Assembly (NCBI GenBank): GCA_037349315.1
Contig: JBAIAC010000059.1
Span: 27,622,501 to 27,686,500 of the forward strand
DNA length: 64,000 bases
Reading direction: 5' to 3'
Source of the DNA: Chelydra serpentina
Lineage: Eukaryota; Chordata; Testudines; Chelydridae
Shown: positions 48,301 through 55,961 of the stretch, piece by piece
Layout of the letters: each line of letters opens with the position of its first letter
Position numbering within the stretch: the stretch's first letter is position 1
Program-made: the position numbers and the translations under genes
The notes under the pieces: generated by a model
Databases searched by the model: none
The model's input: the letters and a program-made list of their open reading frames with translations, nothing else
What the model was told of the DNA's origin: nothing

Positions 48301-51300
48301 CCTTGTACTGCGTGGGCCACAGCAAGTGAAAAACTTCATGTTCCTCAAAGACAATGAAAATAGACGTTTCCATCCAACACATTACTGGCGTGAAATCCCC
48401 AATGGTGACAAAGTGGAGAGACCATGGCTTATGTACTCAGAAACCCAGAATGCTGCATGCTGTTTTTGTTCCAAACTCTTCCAGTCTAACGTTCCAGCCA
48501 CATTGGGTTCTATAGGAACAAAGGACTGGAAAAATCTGGGTAGAAATCTGGTACGCCATGAGAAGGCAGCAAATCACCAGAGAGCATTCCATAGGTGGAA
48601 AGAGCTTGAGATGAGACTAAGGTTAAAGACCACCATAGATGATCAGCATCAAGAGAAGATTGCATCAGTCTCTTTACTGGCAAAATGTTCTGAAAAGGCT
48701 CATTGCCATTGTGAGAATGCTTGCTACCCAAAACCTAGCACTGCGTGGCACTTCAGATTAGCTGTGTGTGCCAAACAATGAAAACTTCCTTAAAATTGTG
48801 GAGCTGATGGCTGAGTTTGATGCTGTACTCCAGGAGCATCTAAAAAGAGTCACCACCCAAGAAATGTACACACACCACTACCTTGAAAAAACAATTCAAA
48901 ATGAGATCATACAGTTACTGGCAACAAAAGTCAAACAGAAGATTGTGGCAGATCTGAAGTCAGCAAGATATTACTCTGTTATCCTGGACTGCACACCTGA
49001 CATGAGCCATACAGAACTAATTACTTTAATGGTGTGTTTTGTAACAACAACAACAGAGCCTAGTGAAAATGTCCCTGCAATGGTGACTGTCAGAGAGCAT
49101 TTTCTATAATTTATTGACATTGATGATACTACAAGAGCTGGTATGACAAATGTGCTTCTTAAAAAGCTGGAAGATACGGGAATTGTGATAGCTGACATGA
49201 GAGGTCAGGGCTACGAAAATGGTGCCAACATGAGAGGAAAGAACAGAGGAGTTCAGACACAGATCCAAGAGTTAAACCCTTGAGCTTTTTTTGTCCCATG
49301 CAGTTTTCATTCATTGAACTTGGTGGTCAGTGATGCAGCATCAGCGTCTAGTGAGGCTGCTGAATTTTTTAATGTAATTCAAAGCGTCTATGTATTTTTC
49401 TCTGCATCAACTCATCGATGGCAAATTTTGAAGCAACATCTGGGAACATCCTCTCTGACACTGAAACTACTGAGTGCCGCACGATGGGAAAGTCAAGTGG
49501 AGGCGATAAAGTCTATCAGACACCAAATTGGGAAGATAGATGATGCCATAGTTGCCATTATGAAGGATAATGCTATGATAGGAACTGTTGGTGGGAGAAC
49601 AGTGGCAGAGGGAAATGGAATCACCAGAAACATACATAACTTCAAATTTCTGTGTGGCTTACTGTTGTGGCAAGACATACTGTTTGAAATAAATGTTGTA
49701 AGCAAGAGACTCCAAGGTGTTGACGTTAATATATCTGGAGCAATGGAATAGCTGGATAAAGCAAAGTCATACCTACAGTCTTACTGGTCAGATGAGGGAT
49801 TTCAAAATGTTCTGAAGAGTGCACAGAAGTTGGCAGAGGAACTTCACACTGAAGCTATTTTCCCACCCATTCAAGAATACAAGAGTCATCGAAGACGACG
49901 ACATTTTGATTACGAGGCACGGGATAACCCTATAAGAGACCCCAAACAACAATTCAAAGTTGAATTCTTTAACCAGTTGCTAGATTGTGCAATACAGTCA
50001 GTTGAAGAATGTTTCATGCAGCTCAAGGAACACAGCAGTATATTTGGGATGTTGTATGATATTCCAAATCTCCTCACTATACCTGAAGAAGACCTACACT
50101 AGCAATGCAGGGCACTAGAGACAGTGTTGACACATGATGACATGCGCGATATTGATGTGAGTGATTTAGGTGATGAACTGAAAGCTCTTTCAGGATACAT
50201 TTCAGCAGGATCAGCTCCAAAGGCTGTTCTGGAATATATGTGCACAAATAAGATGACCACCCTCTTTCCAAATGCTTTTGTTGCTCTGCGCATACTTCTA
50301 ACACTTCCTGTAACAGTTGCCAGTGGAGAACGCAGCTTCTCCAAGCTGAAGTTAATAAAAACACATCTACGCTCCGTAATGACACAGGAGAGGTGGTCGG
50401 CCTTGCAACCATCTCAATAGAGCATGAGCTGGCCCAGACTGGGGACCTTCAGGAAGCAGTTCAAATCTTTGCAGCCAAGAAGGCACGGAAAGCACCACTT
50501 GGATTATTCAAACAGATAAAAATGCCAGTGTTTACTATGCAGACAAGAAAAGTTACATTTGCTGTTCAGGCACGTGACAGTTAAGTGTTGTTTAAAATTT
50601 TTGAACAAGGCATGTTAAGTTGTTAATTCTCCTTTATTGGGGTAGGTAGCAGAGCAGTACCATGAGAGGAGTAGAACAGGAAGAAGGCAGAATTGAGATC
50701 TTTCAAAGTTTTGGCCCAAGGGAATGGGGGTGTCATTTGAGCTCCCTGCCTCAGGTACCAAAATGTTGTGGGCTGGCCCTGCGGGCAGCTGCTCTTCTAA
50801 CTGAGGAGGTTTTAGGACCGGGCCCTTGTTTGTCTAGAACAGGGGTTGGCAACTTTTCAGAAGTGGTGTGCTGAGTCTTCATTTATTCACTCTAATTTAA
50901 GGTTTCGCATGCCAGTAATACATTTTAATGTTTTTAGAAGATCTCTTTCTATAACTAAACTATTGTTGTATGTAAAGTAAATAAGGTTTTAAAAATGTTT
51001 AAGAAGCTTCATTTAAAATTAAATTAAAATGCAGAGCCCCCCCCCCCCCCCCCGGACAAGTGGCCAGGACCTGGGCAGTGTGAGTGCCACTGAAAATCAG
51101 CTCCCGTGCTGCCTTTGGCACGCGTGCCATAGGTTGCCTACCCCTGGTCTAGAATGGTGGAGGAGAATTGGAGCATATGGATCCAAGGCATTTTCTGGGG
51201 CTGGTTTCATGTTGCTGTGAGGTGGTGAAAGGGAACTAGAATGCAGGGGCAGCCAGCGGAGCTCAGAGGATTGATTTATTGAGCTGGATTCCTGCTGCTC

Positions 51301-54300
51301 CACAGTAGTCGAGGGAAGCTACAGTGCAGGAACAGTGAGTGGGCCTTTCAGGGTGAGGTTTCTCAGGCTGAGCACTCTCTGGTGTGAGGTAATGGGGGAA
51401 ATCCACAATACATGGACCATTAGTGCAGGTTACAAGGAAATTTCCCAAGCTGTGTCCTCACTGATGTGGGAAAATTGAGGGGAGCTGCAAGCGATAGACA
51501 CAGAGTGATCCTTACGTGGGGGGATTTGGGGCTTCTATTCCTCCCATTGTGGGATGGTAGAGGGGTACTGTTCTGCTGTAAATTGCCATCCTGATGAAGG
51601 TTTCTCTCCTCTCTCACAGGAACTAGCTTGGACTCTGACCTACTTCATCCGATTCTTTCTTTTCTTTGAGCCCTTACTGGGAGTGACGGGTGTCCTGGGA
51701 TTCCTCCTGCTGCTCAAGTAATCCTCACTCTAGCCTTGACTCCCTCTGCCTACTGGTACTCACACCTGACTGACTGACCCCTCTTCTCTGCCCTCATAGC
51801 TCATTCCTTCCCATCTGTGATTGCCTCTGGCCACTCTGCTTTTCTCCCTTTCCCCATCATTGCTTTCTCTCTTATAAGAGTACAAATTATGTTTTCCATA
51901 CATTGCCCTCACTTTTGTGGGGGCCTTTTACTGACGACTCACTGGTTGGAACCTAAGAGAGAAGTTATACTTGGTAGCCACTCGTTCTGGTGGGTCTGAG
52001 GGGGCCTTTTACTAGCCAGAAAGCACTTTACCAGGCAGACATTGGTTTGGGATTGCAGGCCTGTTACTGGCCATTGCCAATTTGCATGAGCATTTTACTG
52101 AGCAGTCAGTGCTTTGGGTGAGGTGGCCAGTTACTTATCTGTTGCCGGTTTGGACTGGGGTCTTATCTGGCAACATTTGGCTTGGGTGCAAGTTACTGGG
52201 CAGTTCTTGGGCTGGCTTGATGTGTGGGTCTCCATCTGCTGAGACTGTTTGTGGCAATGACTGCTTTGTCTGTATCTGCACAGCGTCCTAGAGAGTATCT
52301 TGTTTACCTGGATATCACAACTGAACCACATCCCTATGCACATTGATTATGATAGCAATATGGACTGGTTCTCTACACAGGTAAGAGACATGCTTTTTTA
52401 CCAGGGTCTGTGGGTATGAATCCCAGGTCAGGGACACTAGGAGCATACATGAAATTTTGCAATAGGGGTAAAGGTCAACAAGGAGCCCATGGATGATGAG
52501 CTAGGGAGAGGAGACTTGTGATCATCTGTGTGGGGAGGTGGGGAATGAAGCCTGGACTGATTAGGGGTTACATAGAGACTGCATTGATGTAAAAACCAGA
52601 CTAGATATGGAAGCAAAGAGAGTGACAGGGAGAAGCCGCCTGATCCAGGGCACTCACATACAGCTCTCCCTGCATAAGAGGCTCTGATATTCTTCTCCCT
52701 TCTGCTTCCTTGACCCTGTGGCCATTTTTCCGCAATAGAAGATATGAGGTAAAGAGTGAGAGGAAAGGTCTATGCCGGTCCAACTGACGAGGCCATGTCA
52801 CTCCAACCAAGTGAGGACCTAATTAATGCAGTAGCTATTCCATATCCTAGCATGCCATTCTCACCCAGGCCTGGTCTCCCTGTTCTAATGAACAAGGAAC
52901 TGTAATCCCCACACTACCCCCAGGCAACCCTGCTCAACCTAGAGGAAAGTAGAGGTCAGGGGTTAGTACCAATTAATCCACTTCCATAGATCCACACTCA
53001 TTTCTCTCTCTTTTTCTCCCCTAGCTCCAGGCGACATGCAACGTGGATCAGTCCCTGTTCAACGACTGGTTAACTGGGCACCTGAACTTCCAAATTGAGC
53101 ATCAGTGAGTATAGGCACCTTAGGAGGAGAGGAAATTCCCTGGGGGCACCAGTGGCAATGGGTCTCAGCAGGAGGGGGAAGGAACTCCCAGGGGCAGCAC
53201 TAGGTAATGCATCCAGCAAAAAGGGCAGGAATTCTCAATGGAGCACCAGTGAGTACCGGCCCCTGGGGGAGGGATTGGATTTCTACAGAGCACTGAAGAG
53301 TTTAGATCCTACTGAAACTGCCTCATTCTTTCTCCACAGTCTTTTCCCTAGGATGCCACGACACAACTACTGGAAGGCGGCCCCCCTGGTGAAGTCATTA
53401 TGTGCCAAACATGGCATGGAGTACCAGAGCAAGCCTCTGCTCACTGGCTTTGCAGATATTTTGCGGTAAGTATGAACAGAAAGAGTTGGTGCAATAATTG
53501 CTGGCAAGATGGGGTCAGGTGTTGAGATAGAGGGATGCAGGATATAGGTGGGCTGGGACTGGATGACTCAAGATTGTGAATGACTCACAGTAAAGATGGT
53601 CCAGTGGTTCGGGCACTAGCCTAAGACTTGGGAGACCCAGGTTCAATTTTTATCTTGCCAGATTTCCTGAGTGACCTTGGGCAAGTCACTTTGCCTTTCT
53701 GTGCCTCAGTTCCCCATTTGTAAAATAGGATAATAAGACTGCCCTACTTCTCAGGGGTATATTGAGAACAAATGCATCAAAGATTGTGAGTCGATCACAC
53801 CATCAGCAGATGGGTTTGCAGCGATCCTAGTGTGTGGAGGACGCCATTTTGGTCCACACAGTGTGACCGTGCATGCACCATACATACAGGGTCATGCAAT
53901 GCAGAAAATGCAATTTTGAAGTACGAAATGGCATCTCCCATGTGGCGTGACCTCACACATACCATGCGTGCAAGATCATGCTCTGTGGAAGACACCATTT
54001 TGCTTTTCAAAATAGCATCCTCCATGTTATCTGGGGTCCTGGAAGGAAATAATTAATTAAAATGGGGTCATGATGGCAAAAAGTTTGGGAACCCCTACCT
54101 TAGGCTAGGTCTACACTACCCCCCCCATCGAACTAAGGTACGCAACTTCAGCTACGTGAATAACGTAGCTGAAGTCGAAGTACCTTAGTTCGAATGAAAA
54201 AGCACTTACCCGGGATCCACACGCGGCGCGCAGGCTCCCCCGTCGACTCCGCCTACTCCGTTCGTCGAGCTGGAGTACCAGCGTCGACGACGGAGCACTT

Positions 54301-55917
54301 CCTGGTTCGATTTATCGCGTCTTGACAAGACGCGATAAATCGAACCCAGAACATCGATCGCGCGCCTCCGACGGGACGCGTAAGTATAGACCTACCCTTA
54401 GAATGGGATACTGAGTCTTTCACTTCTAGATCATAGCTTCTGATCTAGGCCTAGATCTGTATGATACAACTAGGCAGCTGTGCAAATAGCAGCAAATGAC
54501 ATTATGTAAGTCCCTTTGTGTGTGCACGGTGCATACATCTACAGAATGTCCATTGTTTTACCCTCCTCCAGCTCTTTCCACCTGCCTTTGCATCTTTCTT
54601 CTCTGTTTGTCTGTTTCTTCTGTGTTTCTCCATAAGGGGAGTGCAGTGGGTTTCCTCTGCCTGGTTCCATGCTGCTCTTAAAAGAACAGCAAGAGACAGA
54701 GAGGGAGATCACTAAATAGTGAGGACAAACACCTCTTGTTACAAGCATTGTGTATAAAAGGTGTGTGTGTGTGTGTGTGTATTGCATGTGAATAATTATA
54801 CAGGGGAGCTGGTAGTGATCCCTCTTCTTACATTGCCCAGCGTGTTCCATTATAAAGCAGTGGTTCTCACACTTATTTCCTTGTGCCCCCCTTCTTCGTA
54901 TCTATAGTCGTTTACGCTCCGCCTCCCCTCCCCCACGGCTCCCATCACACAAGTACATATACTGCTGACCAGCTCTGAAGGCAGAGCCGAGTGTGGCGGC
55001 TGCTGGCCGGGTGCCCAGCTCTGGAGGCAGCGTTGCTGTCAGCAGCAGCACAGAAGTAAGGGTGGCCTGGTATGGCCGATATGCCACTCTCCTAAAGCTT
55101 CTCACCTGCCCCCAGAATACTTCTGTGTCCCCAGGGGTGTGCGCCCCCCAGTTTGAGAACCTCTCTTATAAAGGATTCTTTCAACGTTTTCTTTGAGACG
55201 CTTTCACACTTTGATTGTTTTGCATCAGGCTTTTAATTTTCAGCAGGGGGAATCTTGAGCTACAGAAATGCCATTTCTTTGTCTCATAAATTCCATTCAG
55301 ATATAAAGTTCCCTTTTCTCACTTGTCTTCCTCATGAAAATTTGAGCAGCCTGCCAAAATCACTGCACATTCCAAGACTGGGTTCTCACCTGCTGTGCAT
55401 TGGGAACACCTGGAGCTTTTGAAGCGGTGGCAGTGGTAAGCGGGTGAAGATAGCTGGGCTTCCCCTGTGTTGTCCCTTGGACCAGTGTAATGCCGCAGTG
55501 GCCCATTACACTTTCTGAGGCCCCACATGGCCAGAATCTCCCCCAACTCTCCCTACGGGAAGGAAGGGAGAGGCTGGGCTCTCTCCAAGCATTATCCTGT
55601 ACCCAGCACAGGGCACCAGTGGTCAGTCCCTCCTGTGGGGGAATACATGGATCAGGAGCTACTGCCACTTTGGGGAATGGTGGGAGAGAGACAGGGTTGT
55701 CCCCCCATTCCCTCCTCTGGGAAAACTACATTCTCCTGCTGCCAGTTAATGTTGTTCGTCCGGTAACTTGAGTAATAATATCCTGTGCTGCTCTGTGAAG
55801 GTTTAGGGCTCAAACCCTGTTGATAATTCACAATGGGTTTTGGGGGAGGGATGTAGGGTATTAGAGTTGCACGTAATGGAATTTGGTTTTTACCTTTCTT
55901 TTTACGAAAAACCTAGG

Positions 55918-55961
<44 letters not shown>

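Noticed and set aside
47880..50584. Host ZMYM1-like zinc finger gene
   Set aside because: It lies inside hAT terminal repeats with an exact 8-bp target duplication and is broken by many frame changes, so it is a transposase pseudogene.
53101..53260. Possible second acceptor and coding use of atcagtgagt and gcaccagtgagta repeats after exon 10
   Set aside because: These repeats of donor-like text in intron 10 do not extend the FADS frame; exon sizes fit the family only with the donor after 53104.
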